Source: Eremomyces bilateralis CBS 781.70 (lineage: Eukaryota > Ascomycota > Dothideomycetes > Eremomycetales > Eremomycetaceae). Taken from it: a stretch of 64,000 bases of DNA. The translations under genes were made by a program, and so were the position numbers. This document shows positions 11,801-23,190 of the stretch, one piece after another (the stretch's first letter is position 1; each line of letters opens with the position of its first letter). Below the pieces are notes generated by a model, which was not told the DNA's origin, did not search any database, and worked only from the letters and a program-made list of their open reading frames with translations. Where the stretch lies: NCBI RefSeq assembly GCF_010015585.1, contig NW_022985067.1, positions 1,130,437 to 1,194,436 on the forward strand, given 5' to 3'.

Positions 11801-14800
11801 GAGTCTTTATTCGTCCAAAAAAAGGCAGAGCTTTCCGTCAAATGCTTTTCGCTTGCCAGTTTGGATTCATCCGAACCATGGTTCTCTCCGCGCGCCACAG
11901 AGGCGGTTGAGGGCGCACAAGCGCGAATGATGGAAAGCAGACTCGCAGCCGGGAACCCGCCGTTATCACCTCCTGCCAGCGGCCGAGCTACTGCTGGTAA
12001 CATGGGCCTGAAGCTCATCACCAGCTTTGGCAAAAGCGGCTTGAAACCCCCTGGTGGCGCGCTTGATGAAAAGACTCCAATGGGAGGACCAGGGGTGACG
12101 CCTATTGCCGAAAGTGCTCTCTCCCCCTCGGGAGCAGGCTGGAATGGTCCCAATGCTTTCCGCAGTATTAACCCCCATTCTCTTGGTTCGGCCCAAGCGA
12201 CCGCAACTCCTGGCGGATACTATCGGCGGAGGCGATTCCCAAGCAGAAGTTCTGTCGATCGAAATGCAGATACGACACCCATCGCCGCTACCCCTCAGTA
12301 CGGAAGCAGGATGAACACTCCACAAACGGCCATCAATGCTCCACCAGACCTGCCAGGAGAAGCATCACGCGTGAAATCCCGTAGCACTTCTCAAGGCCGA
12401 GCATCGGAGCTAGAGATTCTCTCACCAGTTGCTTATGAGCCGCCTCGAACTCTGGCATCGGCCGTATCTGAAGGTACCGGGCGTGGGCGCGTCAAATTGC
12501 CGCCACCGACGAAGAATGCGTTCAGCGGATTCAAAGAGGAAAAGCGAAATGGGTCGAGGGATCGAAAACCAGAAGACTTGCATCTGAATCTCAAGCAGAA
12601 TGTTGTGGTGGAGCCTGCCCTTGGCTCACCTGAGGGCTCGATGATCACTCATACTACAGCTACAACCGCGAACAGCTCCAAAGCCACTACGAATCGCACA
12701 CGTGCAAGCGAGGGTACAACTCGAAGTACCAAATCTGTCGATCGCCACCTCGCAGCTAGCAAAGTTCGATCCATCGACCAGTACATCAATAGCATACAAG
12801 CCGCGAACTTCCAAGCTGCACGTCAACGTTCTGAGAGTCGAAAGCGAGGGACAAGTCGGGAAGGAAAGGAGCGTGATCGGACATCTAGCGTTCACAACCG
12901 ACAATCCTCTGACTCTCGCGGTCGATCTGGCACTCGATACATCAAGCCAGCCAAGCGTTCGCCATCGTCCCCGGTCTCGATGTCACCTGATCAAGCGGCA
13001 TTGTATTCATCCCAAGATACATTTGATGCAGAAAGGTTCTACAAAGTTGGCCCAACGACTGCTTCTGAGACGACGAACACTACTCGTAGAGGCCGTAGTC
13101 GCTCCAAGGGCCCTGGTGGAACGTCTAAGACACGCTCAATATCCCGATCCCATCGCAATTCATCTGTCGAGGGCCACAGGCATCGATCAAGAAGCCGACG
13201 GCATGGAAGCTCACGGCATGAAGACTCACGGTATGGAGACTCACGGCATGGGGACTCACAGCATAGAGACGCAAGCCGCTCAGAAAGTATGGAGCGGATG
13301 GGACGCCCTGTACTCACGGACGGCCGTGGGCGGACACACCTTCGGGGTGAAGGATCTACTGGCCGTTCGCCATCCAGCCCATTACCCCTCACAACTGAAG
13401 GTCGAAGGCGGCGGGCCGAAAGTGAAGATACAGAGAAAGTCCGCAACAGACAGAGAAGCACGAGCCGCCATGCTAGGGTCCCGAATATCAGTCGAGCTTC
13501 AGCATCACGAGAAGCGAGTCTTGAAAGGCATCGAGAGCGATCCATGGAACGCATGAGAGAAAGAGAGTCATCCAGAGGCAGGCGCAGCGAGAAAGTGTTA
13601 TCACGAGTTTCAGAGAAATCACCCGAGCGCATCCCTCGCCCACTTCAAGCGCCAACAAAACCGACATTTCCAAGAGTAGAGACGACTTTCACAGAGGTCA
13701 AGCCGCTGACGAAGCGGGAGCTTGCAGCAAAAGAACTTGAAGAGCGACGACTTTCACTGGCGAGACGACCTTCTGCTCCTGCAATCCCCCATCCTGATGA
13801 GCTTTTTCGGCCAACCCTGAGCAACCGCTCCTTTACCGACATTAGTCCTTCCGGACCTGAATCGCACACCCGGGAGCCCTCATCCTCCATCAGTGAGAAG
13901 GATGTATGGCGCAGTCCGCTGGACAATGATGCGCCCCCCCAGCGGCGGGCAATAAAGACGAATGGGACGAGCACATCGTCAGTCCCTATTGGGCTTCCAG
14001 CAACTCCAAGTGCCATGAAACACCCAAAGTACATGAGTCCTAATACCGAGAACGATAGTGTCCCTTCTGTGCCTGCTATTCCGCCCGAACTTTCCAATCA
14101 AAGTCCAAGTGCCCAGCAGGATTCCGATCCACTATTTACTCTCCCGGCCACTACATACGGTCAACTAACGAAAGCCGACATCCAGCGTTCCGCATCTGTT
14201 CCGCTTGAGCAATCACTTGGAGCATCTGCAACCTCTCCAGCGAGATTAGGTGCTCGACGTGAGTCAGTCTCTACGAGGTATCCTGGCCATTCAAGAGTAC
14301 CTTCTGCAGAGTCCCCTCAGCGCAGTCCACCGATGCCTTCGCCCATCGCTTCAATTGGCGAGACCCTTGCTGCGTCACATCAGAAACCGCAGGTTCGGGA
14401 ACAAAATGTCTTCACTGTAGACAAGCCAAAGTTTGGTAAAGTTCCTAGTCCTACCCCCACGCCAGTCCTCCCCGAACTGCAACACCTTTATTCCCCTCCA
14501 CCGCCACCGCCTCCACCGTCTTTATTCCGGGGCAGCACCGCCACGGGAATTTCATCACAAGGTGTCATCAACATTGGCATAGACAGCAACAATTCGCCGC
14601 CTGCTTATGGCGACTCTCCACGTGTCTATTCCACCAGCACGCAGAGCTCACGCACAGGAACTCCCGCCGTCCACGATCCTAACCTTGCCTCCTCCCCTGC
14701 CCAGGGTCATCGTCGTGGTCGTGGCTCCGTCTCCGAGACCGTCGGCCAAAAGCTTCGCAGCGTCCGCGACCGAATCCGTAGTACTAGCCGCGGTCGCAAT

Positions 14801-15217
14801 AACATGAGCCCCGGAAATGATGCCCTTTCAGCCGGTGCCAGCCCGTACGAGTCGGTGCCTCCGCCATTCACCTTCCCGCCCACTGGCAGCCGGACCATGA
14901 GCCCAAACAACGCCGAGCCGAACAGCCCGGAGCGTCCATACACGAGTCATGGCGGCGGACAAGCGGCGACTCCGCATCCGGAAGTAACCATTCCTGCTGG
15001 ACCGGGCGTAGGTGTCGTGATGGGGCCGGAATCATCTCCTGGGCCAGCATCTGCGGGTGCGGAGCAGAGGGGACCGAGGCCAAATTTGCCGTATCAGGGA
15101 TATAGGAATCCGAAGGAGATCCGAGCAAATATGCCACCTGACCAACTGCAGTTGGGTGTTACAAATTCAGCGTATTTGGCAGGAGGGATGGCTCCGACGC
15201 AGGGTGGGAATGGGTGA
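8879..15217 (+). CDS. Large WD40 plus alpha-helical scaffold protein, Gemin5-like
   Basis: Five exons (8879-9413, 9880-10003, 10059-10364, 10459-11375, 11436-15217) give 1887 residues; phases match at all four introns. After a Ser/Pro/Asn-rich start, beta-propeller blades follow from about residue 80 to 365, with WD-type ends such as TTIVWDLLTGDE, DGDLRVWSI and QTCVWDVRTK. A central linker is rich in Ser and Pro. Around residues 630-740 a helical segment contains 'HPAVALLLGFGEHDEAVEVY' and 'KYYMEALLLTCLLFP', resembling the TPR-like region that follows the propellers in Gemin5 and related coat/scaffold proteins. The remaining roughly 1100 residues look disordered, with many RS/SR pairs, an RHGDS tandem repeat and a run of eight prolines. 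The first intron (466 bp) is unusually long; intron 3 contains a G12 run. Family assignment beyond WD40 is tentative; a role as a scaffold for RNA or protein complexes is inference. Confidence 0.85.
13203..13272 (+). repeat. Coding 15-bp repeat (RHGDS units)
   Basis: Five imperfect 15-bp units of the form GGCATGGAGACTCAC lie inside the last exon of the WD40 gene and encode (R/Q)(H/Y)(G/E/R)D(S/A) pentapeptides in the RS-rich tail. Confidence 0.75.
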
Positions 15218-16138
15218 ACGGTTGGTGGCAAGATCGAGGCTTCGAACGGCCTCTTAACGGCCTTTTGTGAGCTCGAAGGGGTACTCGAAATTAACTAAGC
15301 AGCTTAGAAGAAAATAGGGGCTATTGAAAACCTCCTCGTTCATGTTCACAGCACCTTATTTTGGTACTTTATGTTTGGAGTCCGGGTGTAGCAAATTTGA
15401 TATTGAAGCGGTTTCGTTTTGCTTTTCAATTCGTTTTATATTCGGCCACGGCATGATATCTTCTATTCTTCGTGTTTTGGTTCTTCGAAGGGCATGACTT
15501 TGGCATTTAGCGATGGATCTGGGACTTTGGGACGACTGGACGACCGCGTATTCATCGATTTGCTCAAATTTTCCCTAGTCATGTTGCGGGCCCTAGCTTG
15601 AGGGATAAGCGAGCCGCAGAGTTTGCGTTATGTGTTCTAGCAACGGGCAAGGAACGGGAGGCATGGCATGGCATGGAATGGGCACCAGAATGAAAAACCT
15701 CCCCCAGCGTTTCACTAGAGCGGGCAGAGCGATCTGCATCGGGTTATTCACCATCGGAGTCGCGATTCTGTAGCCTAGGGCGATTGAATTGTAATTGGAG
15801 TATCTGAGCGGTCAACAGAGCAGAATCGCTCGTGAACAGTGATATCCGTAGAAAGCTTGAGAGAGCGGGGTTAAGCGCGTAACTCGGGATCTACACCTGC
15901 AGTCACGAAACGGCGTCCTTGGCGCGAATTGTTTCGCTTCGGTTGACGTTGTAAGCGCCGCACTTAGCCCCTGGATTCTCGGAGGAGTAGGGCTGCAGCG
16001 TGTCTGCTTCGCCTACGCATGCTCAAGCGGGGCAGGCTCAGCCACAGACACTCGACACATGTAGACGCCGGTATGCAGAGGGTGCATCAATGCCCAAACG
16101 CGGGATGATGATCACGTCGACTTGTCGTGTGTCCGAAT
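15218..16138. other. Convergent intergenic region, WD40 gene / UPF3
   Basis: About 920 bases between two genes that converge. It should hold both 3' ends. A small GCATG(G) repeat lies near 15660-15685. No gene is recognisable. Confidence 0.6.
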
Positions 16139-18030
16139 TCAAGGCGGCGCTCCAGCAGCTCTCCCAGCCGCACTCACCGGAGCGGCACCGCCATCCCCCG
16201 CTCCCCCTCCCTTCCCCCCTCCCCACCTCCCTCTCCCCCGTCCACCTCTCCCCCCATGTCCCCCTCTCCCCCCCTGTCCCGCCCCTCCGCCACCCCCCAC
16301 CGTCCCCTTTCCCCCCTTCTCCCTCCTCACCAACACCTCCACCGCCCCCTCCGCCACCTTCACCGGACTCGCCGCCACCGCGGCCATCAACCCCTCGCTC
16401 GTCGCAAACTCCGCATACGCGTAGCCTTTCTTGCGGTCGATTTCGCAGCTGACGACGGGGCCGTGGGCGGCGAGGGCGGTGGTGAGGAGGTCGGTGGTGA
16501 TGCCTTGAGAGGGGTTGGCGTGTTTGAGGAAGGCGTGGGTGATGGTAGTGGTGGTCAGGGGTGGGGGTGCGGTGGATTTGCGGGAGGTGGAGGGTGCGGT
16601 CGATGGAGTGGATGGGGGTGGGGTTGGTTGAGCGGCGGGAGTGGGGGTGGGTGTCTTTTTGAGGATCGTGGGCGAGGGTTGCGCGGATTGTGCGGCGGAA
16701 TGCTTGGTAGATGGCGTGGTTAGGGGTTGTGCGGTCGAGCCGATATTGTTGGGTTTATCGACGATCGTCGCGTTGGCATTCGCGGCCGCCTTTGCCGCAC
16801 CTCGAGGACCCCGCGTGCGTGGACCTTTAGCTGGTCTCCCGGTCTCCTTTGCCGATCCTGCCGCCGCCCTGCCTGGGGTCGCTGCCGAGGCTGAAGAGCC
16901 ATCTAAAAGCGCTGCTGGGCGCGGAGACGCCTCGCTGTCGGCCTTCGCAGCCGGTTCACGGCTCCCGGGGGTGCTGGGAGCTGGCACGACGCCTTTTCCG
17001 CGCGGTCCCCGGCTCGGTAGCACGCCCAGATCACGCTGTACGATCTTCGCTGCGAGGCTTGCATTTCCGCGCTCCCTTCTTCGTTCGGCGGATGGGCCGG
17101 TCGGAACCGTAGTGGCTCCGCCTTGTGCCTGGGTAGCCGCGGCGGCGGCGGCTTTCGATGATGCCGGAGATTCCTTGGTGAGGACTCTCACCGGCGTTTT
17201 ATCGGCTTTCGCTCCGCGTTTGGACCTGCTGGGTGACGCAGCCACCTCCTTCGACGCCTTCGCCGCCTTCTTGTCGGCCGCCTTATCGGCCTTTGCGTCC
17301 TGCTGCGCGTGCTTCCCTCCTTTCTTGGACTTGGCGGCTTCCTTGGCGGCTTCCTGGGCGGCCTTCTTGTCACGCAGATGTTGAATCAGCGGCGTGATGG
17401 TGACTTTCTCGGCGGATTTGGATGTGGACGCCTCGCCCACGGCGTCGATGGGCGCGGGTTTTGTGATGGGGTTGGTGAGGCTCTCCAGGAAGGCCTTGAA
17501 GTCCGGATCTTGATCGATTAGGCCTTGGCGTTGGTCGACCTTGCGCTTGCCGGATGGGACTTTCTGCAGCAACGCGATTTCGAGGACGGGTGGTCCGATA
17601 AGGGCGGGGTCGCGCGTAGTGTTCTTCGAGTCGACGAATTGTGTCTCCTTGACATGTTGGTTTAAGGCGAAGATATGTGCCTTATCGGTGACTCGGAGAT
17701 AGGCTCTAGAGGGCAGAGAGGGGTTCGCAGCACTGTCCATGAATTAGCGACGCACCAAATACACCGTCTAACTTCTTGGACGTACTCAGTAGAGATACTC
17801 CCTGGCCGATACGACACCCAATCGACCTTCCCCGCTCCGCATTTCCACTCACCGCCCAAGGCCGCTTCGAACTCATCCTGAGTAAGTCCCGGGGCGAGTC
17901 GACGGATCACGATCTTGAGCTTCGGCGACGCGGGTTTTGGAGGCTTCTGAGGGGCGTTTTTCTGGAGAATGGCCGTGGGCATTGGTAAGAGTCCATTTTG
18001 AGAGGGTGCTCCCTTTCCGCTTGGAGACAT
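16139..18030 (-). CDS. UPF3: UPF3, nonsense-mediated mRNA decay factor
   Basis: Two exons (18030-17786 and 17732-16139) joined over a 53-bp GTACGT...CAG intron give 612 residues. The Smg4/UPF3 domain lies at about 35-190: KLKIVIRRLAPGLTQDEFE, then PSRAYLRVTD, VLEIALLQKVPSGKRK and a DPDFKAFLESL segment, all hallmarks of the family. UPF3 bridges UPF2 and the exon-junction or terminating ribosome machinery and shuttles between nucleus and cytoplasm. The middle is a long Lys/Ala/Pro-rich linker. Residues 476-552 look like a second RRM-type fold (VVSCEIDRKKGYAYAEFAT), followed by an RGG/glycine-rich tail (about 556-595). A further in-frame TTG upstream is not used; the ATG at 18030 is the first methionine. 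It diverges from SIT4 across about 600 bp. Confidence 0.92.
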
Positions 18031-18631
18031 GCTCGAAGGCAAGGGTCTCCTCTAAGATGGTTAGCAGTATGGCATTGAATCACGAACGCCTAGGAGGAGA
18101 GTCGAACGTGGGGATGGTAGGAGAGGAGCGGGGTGGTGATAGTGGAAGTTCAAGATATCAGTATCTCGCAGTTCATCACGAAATTCATCCGGAGCATTAG
18201 GAAGGGAAGTCCGAGTTGACGTCGTGAGATGCCTTGATGCCTTGATGCCTTGGAGCCTTGATGCCTGTATCCGAGCTGCCCCGCACCGCCACAATATCGG
18301 GAGCTACGCCACTTTCCCAGCACGACGACTGGCACTTCGATGGCCTGTGATATGTCGTTCAGACATCTTGTTTCGATGTATTGTGATGGGGATCTACTGT
18401 GAAAGAACTCGCCACAAACTAGACCATCTCAACCTTTTGCTTTCCTCCGCAATGCCCCGCTGCCGTTTCCCCAAGTCTGCTCAGCATCTTTAGCGCTTTT
18501 CATCCCAAAGCCACCCCGTAATATCCCAAGTATCCACCTGTCTCGAACATTTGTCACACGAACCGCCCTCCCTTTCTGGCCGCCCTTTTGAACCTTATAC
18601 CCTACCCGTCGATTGAGAAGTATACCTCGCC
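18031..18631. other. Divergent promoter region, UPF3 / SIT4
   Basis: About 600 bases shared by two divergent genes. A short GATGCCTT tandem repeat lies at 18228-18266, and pyrimidine-rich sequence precedes the SIT4 start. No further gene is seen. Confidence 0.6.
18228..18266. repeat. 8-bp tandem repeat GATGCCTT
   Basis: Three to four head-to-tail copies of GATGCCTT, one with a GGA interruption, in the UPF3/SIT4 intergenic region. Confidence 0.8.
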
Positions 18632-20019
18632 ATGGCGAATGAGAGCGATGTTCCCCAGCCGGGCGCCGCTCGGTTATCGAAGGGTGCCGGACCCGATGAA
18701 TGGCTCGAGCAAGCCAAGCAGTGCAAATACCTCCCGGAAAGCGACATGAAGCGTCTATGCGAGATAGTCAAAGAGTTCCTCATGGAAGGTACGTTTCCCA
18801 TCCCGCCGCGCAGCGCACCCCCCCGCGCGTCTCCATCCCCCCAGCTAACCCCCCCAGAATCCAACATCCAACCTGTCCGCACCCCCGTCACCGTCTGCGG
18901 CGACATCCACGGGCAATTCTACGACCTCCTTGAGCTCTTCCGCGTCGCTGGCGGCATGCCCGACGATGCGCCCCTCCCCACCGCCGCGTCGCCCGCCCCG
19001 CGAGGCAAGCCCATTCGCCCGGAAGACATCGAGCCGCCGACGCAGATCAGCGACCCACGCGCCAAGCGGAAGATGAAGCGGCGGTATCAGCAGGATGCGA
19101 ACTATACGGGGTCGAGCCCCGGCGAGGACGAGGAAGAAGATGAGGAAGAGGAGGAGCGGGGGCGGAGTCGAAGCGTGGGTAGGGCGGGGAGGGACGCGAG
19201 TTTGGGGTCGGGGGAGACGGGGGAGAGTGGGAATACGGCGGGATCCGGGGGGGATGGGTTGCAGAACTACATCTTCCTGGGCGATTTCGTCGACCGGGGG
19301 TATTTCAGCCTCGAGACGTTCACGCTGCTCATGTGCCTGAAAGCCAAATACCCCGATCGTGTCACCCTCGTCCGCGGCAACCACGAGTCGCGGCAGATCA
19401 CACAGGTCTACGGGTTCTACGAGGAGTGTCAGACGAAGTACGGGAACGCGTCGGTGTGGAAGGCGTGTTGTCAGGTATTTGATTTCCTAGCGCTCGCGGC
19501 CGTCATCGATGGGAAGGTGCTATGCGTGCACGGGGGGCTGTCGCCGGAGATTCGCACGCTGGATCAGATCCGCGTGGTGGCGAGGGCGCAGGAGATTCCG
19601 CACGAGGGCGCGTTCTGCGACCTCGTGTGGAGTGATCCGGAGGAGGTGGATACGTGGGCGATTAGTCCGAGAGGAGCGGGGTGGTTATTTGGGGATAAGG
19701 TGGCGACGGAGTTCAATCATGTCAATGGGTTGCAGTTGATTGCGAGGGCGCATCAGCTTGTGAACGAGGGTTACAAGGTTCGTCTGGTCTACCCCAAGTA
19801 TGTGTTTCTCCTGCTGACACTACCCAGTACCATTTCCCCGACAAGGACGTCGTTACGGTCTGGTCCGCTCCAAACTACTGCTACCGATGTGGCAACGTCG
19901 CGTCCATCATGAGCCTCAAGGAAGACCTGGATCCGCAATTCACCATCTTCAGCGCGGTGCCGGATCACCGCCGCGCCGTCCCAGCGGGACGCGGGACGCG
20001 GGGCGAATATTTCCTGTAA
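18632..20019 (+). CDS. SIT4: SIT4/PP6-type protein phosphatase catalytic subunit with insert
   Basis: Three exons (18632-18788, 18858-19777, 19828-20019) give 422 residues. The body matches Sit4/PP6 closely: [29 protein letters not shown] (metal ligands Asp68 and His70), GDFVDRG (Asp195), [19 protein letters not shown] and the C-terminal YFL that PP2A-like subunits carboxymethylate. Sit4 acts with SAP partners in G1 progression, TOR signalling and cell integrity. Yeast Sit4 has 311 residues; most of the excess is a single insert at residues 90-188 between GMPDD and NYIFLGD, Pro-rich at first, then basic, then a Glu/Asp run and RS/Gly-rich sequence. The insert is in frame inside one exon, so it is not an unspliced intron with a stop; still, a cryptic intron cannot be fully excluded. 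Related inserts may occur in other filamentous ascomycetes. Confidence 0.93.
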
Positions 20020-20959
20020 ATTCACCACCACCGCCGTCGGATGTTCGGATGTTACGTCCCTTGGATACCTACCTTGCACTGCTACGTCCATGTCACGCCA
20101 GAGATGCCCTGCATGACTATAAAGCAGATGATACACGCTTTTTTGTCGTTCGGTTTTAGATACCATACCAGCCACATGCACCCGTCATGTCCGTTGGGGG
20201 GATGTTGCAGGCAGGAGTTGATTCGGGTGATTGGGAGTACTTGTACTATATTGCGCTCTTGTATATTGCATGGGCAGCTATGGGAAGAAGATGATTGATT
20301 GGTTTGGGTGGTGCTGTTATGAGTGTCACGTCTCAATATCTATTCCACCGTCTATGCCTGGTTACAGCCTCGCTTTTTGATACCGTACGATACTGCCAGG
20401 AGCGAGAGAGAGACCAGTCATCGGACGCTGTTGAAGACTGGAGCATGGGTCCACTAACGCAAGAAATATTCCCCACGGTTGGTATTGGCCGGCACAGTGA
20501 TTGCAGTATTCATTGACGGATAAGACATTATGAAGTACCTAGCATTTAGTACAGTAACGTATCTACTACTATCTACAGTAAAAAGGAATCGAGGGTTGAT
20601 AGTTACTGTATACGAACTTGAGGAAGCTCGTTGTGGACGGTAGAGCAAGCGACACTCCCCTGTAGTCTCGTGTCTCGTCTCTCCTCTCCTCTTATTGGAG
20701 TCTCATTGCTTGTGTTGCTTCCACCGTTCCACTCCTCTGCTGCTCTTTGCTCCCCCTCCCCCCTTCTCCCACCTCAATTATCAACCACTCCCTTCTGTTA
20801 GACCGCTCCCTTTCTGGATCCCTTGCGAATGGCATGTGTGCTCTCATTTAATCCTTCAGAAGCAACTTCCTACGTTTCAATCTCTGGAATTGCAGCCCTC
20901 CCGCCGCCGTCTTGGTGTTTGTTCCCTCCTCCCTTCGCCTCCCACACCGCAACATCACC
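20020..20959. other. Intergenic region and leader upstream of COT1
   Basis: About 940 bases between SIT4 and COT1 genes on the same strand. The second half is rich in CT tracts and likely forms the promoter and leader of COT1. No gene or RNA is recognisable. Confidence 0.6.
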
Positions 20960-23190
20960 ATGAATTCCAACGACGCCCCAAACCGCCTGCAGCTCAACTT
21001 TGGCTTCAACAACGACCGAAACAACAATTACGCCGGCGATGCAGGGCGGCAGTATCCCACCACCCCCTCGACCTTCCCTCAGCCCGTGTATCCGAACCAA
21101 TCGGGCCAGCAGGAGGTCTGGGGCGCCCAGCAAACAAACAACGGCTATGGAAATGCGAACTACTTCATGAGCAACCCGTATCAAACCGCCTACCAGCAGC
21201 AACACCCTGCTGGTCAACACCCCGCTGGTCAACACCCCGCTGGTCAACATCCCGCTGGTCAACATCCCGCAGGCCAACAAGCCAGCCAACAAGCCAGCCA
21301 ACAAGCTCCCTCCTCAACCTACCGTCCGGCCGCAGGATACAACGTCAACGACGCCACGAACGGCCTCGTCCACCAATTCTCCCACCAGAACCTCGGCGGG
21401 AACTCCCCGCGCTCCGGCAGCCCGTTCGCTCGGCAGCCCTCGCCGAACCAGCCACGACCGAAGACGGCGGGGACATCGAACCAGCCGCAGCCGCAGCCGC
21501 AGCCGCAGCATTCGAACAACTTCCTCGCACCAACCGTCCCCAGCGCCAGCAGCGCGCCGGTGGAGGAGGAGGCGCCGCCGAAGCAGCCAGAGAAATATGG
21601 CGATAATATATCGAAGAAGGCGAAGATGACCACGGGGCTGGTCGCGCAGTTCTTCAAGGATAACGTGCAGCGGGCAAGGGATAGGAATGGACGGTTCGTG
21701 GATCCATCGAGCATTCATCTATGGTGTACTGATATCTTCTAGGGCGCTGGAACTCGAGCAGATCGTGAATGACCACTCCATGCCGGAATCCCGAAAGGAA
21801 CAGAAACGGAACAACATGGTCCGGGCGGAGGCTCAATATCTGCGATTCCTCCGCACCAAGGAGAAGCCGGAGAACTTCAAGACCATCAAGATCATTGGAA
21901 AGGGGGCTTTTGGGGAGGTGAAGTTGGTGCAGCGCAGGAATGACGGCAAAATCTACGCATTGAAGTCGTTGGTTAAGACCGAGATGGTAAGTCCCCTCAC
22001 TGGGATAAAATTCCGGTCTCTAACAGCTTGTAGTTCAAAAAAGACCAGTTGGCACACGTTCGATCTGAGCGAGATATTCTCGCGGAGTCCGATAGTCCTT
22101 GGGTGGTGAAACTGCACACGACATTCCAGGACAACACTTTCTTGTACATGCTCATGGAGTTCCTTCCTGGTGGAGATCTCATGACCATGTTGATCAAATA
22201 CGAGATATTCACCGAGGACATCACTCGGTTCTACATGGCCGAACTTACGCTTGCTATCGAAGCCGTACATAAGTTAGGCTTCATCCATCGGTTGGTTTAC
22301 CTCTCACACCTATCCTCATCAAGCTAACCCTTATAGCGATATCAAACCCGACAACATCCTCCTCGACCGCAACGGCCACATCAAGCTCACCGACTTTGGC
22401 CTCTCCACCGGCTTCCACAAAGAGCACGAAGCCTCCTACTACCAACAACTCCTCTCCGGCGGCAAGCACCGCTCCTCCCGCGACAACCGCCAATCCATCA
22501 ACTTCGACCAAATCCACCTCACCGTCTCCAACCGCGCGCAGATCAACACCTGGCGCAAATCCCGTCGCCAGCTCGCCTACTCCACCGTCGGCACCCCGGA
22601 TTACATCGCCCCGGAGATCTTCAGCGGGAAGGGCTACGACTTCGGCTGTGATTGGTGGAGCGTCGGCACCATCATGTTCGAGTGCCTGATCGGCTGGCCG
22701 CCCTTCTGCGCTGAGGAGCCGCACGACACCTATCGGAAGATCGTCGACTGGCCTCGCCATCTGCACTTCCCGCCGGACTCCCACCTCGGCCCGGAAGCCG
22801 AGAACATGGTTCGAGGGTACGTTTCCCCCTTTCATCATATCCCTACATTCCCCCCCCCCTCTTCCATCCCACCCACTAACCACCCATAGTCTCATCTGCG
22901 ACCCCGAAAACCGCCTCGGCCGCATCTCTGGTGCCCACGAAGTCAAGACCCACCCCTTCTTCCGCGGCGTGCAATGGGACACTCTGCGCCGCATCCGCGC
23001 CCCCTTCGAACCCCGCCTCACCTCCAGCGTCGACACCCAGTACTTCCCCATCGACGAGATCGACCAGACGGATACGAGCGCCCACATGCGCGCGCAGACG
23101 GCAGCTGCTGGAGAGGATGTCGCGGCGGAGATGAATTTGCCGTTTATCGGGTATACGTATAAGCGGTTTGATGCGTTCCGGGGGTCGTGA
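20960..23190 (+). CDS. cot-1: COT1/Cbk1/Orb6 NDR-family protein kinase
   Basis: Five exons (20960-21693, 21743-21986, 22034-22290, 22337-22816, 22890-23190) give 671 residues; all four introns are 46-73 bp and phase-consistent. The N-terminal 230 residues are Gln/Asn/Pro-rich and contain five QHPAG repeats. An NDR N-terminal regulatory helix (Mob-binding; [20 protein letters not shown]) precedes the kinase domain, which starts near residue 279 with [11 protein letters not shown], and continues through HRDIKPDN, the DFG motif with the long NDR insertion (to about [13 protein letters not shown]), and a C-terminal hydrophobic motif ending [12 protein letters not shown]. In filamentous fungi this kinase, with MOB2 and a Fry-like scaffold, controls hyphal tip extension and branching. 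The gene looks complete. Confidence 0.95.
21200..21274 (+). repeat. Coding 15-bp repeat (QHPAG x5)
   Basis: Five consecutive 15-bp units in the first COT1 exon encode Gln-His-Pro-Ala-Gly at residues 81-105; three QQAS-like units follow. Near-identity of the units suggests recent expansion. Confidence 0.9.

Noticed and set aside
16139-17740. Long plus-strand open frames opposite UPF3 (for example 16641-17384)
   Set aside because: Shadows of the GC-rich, Ala/Lys/Gly-coding minus strand; no domain or start logic.
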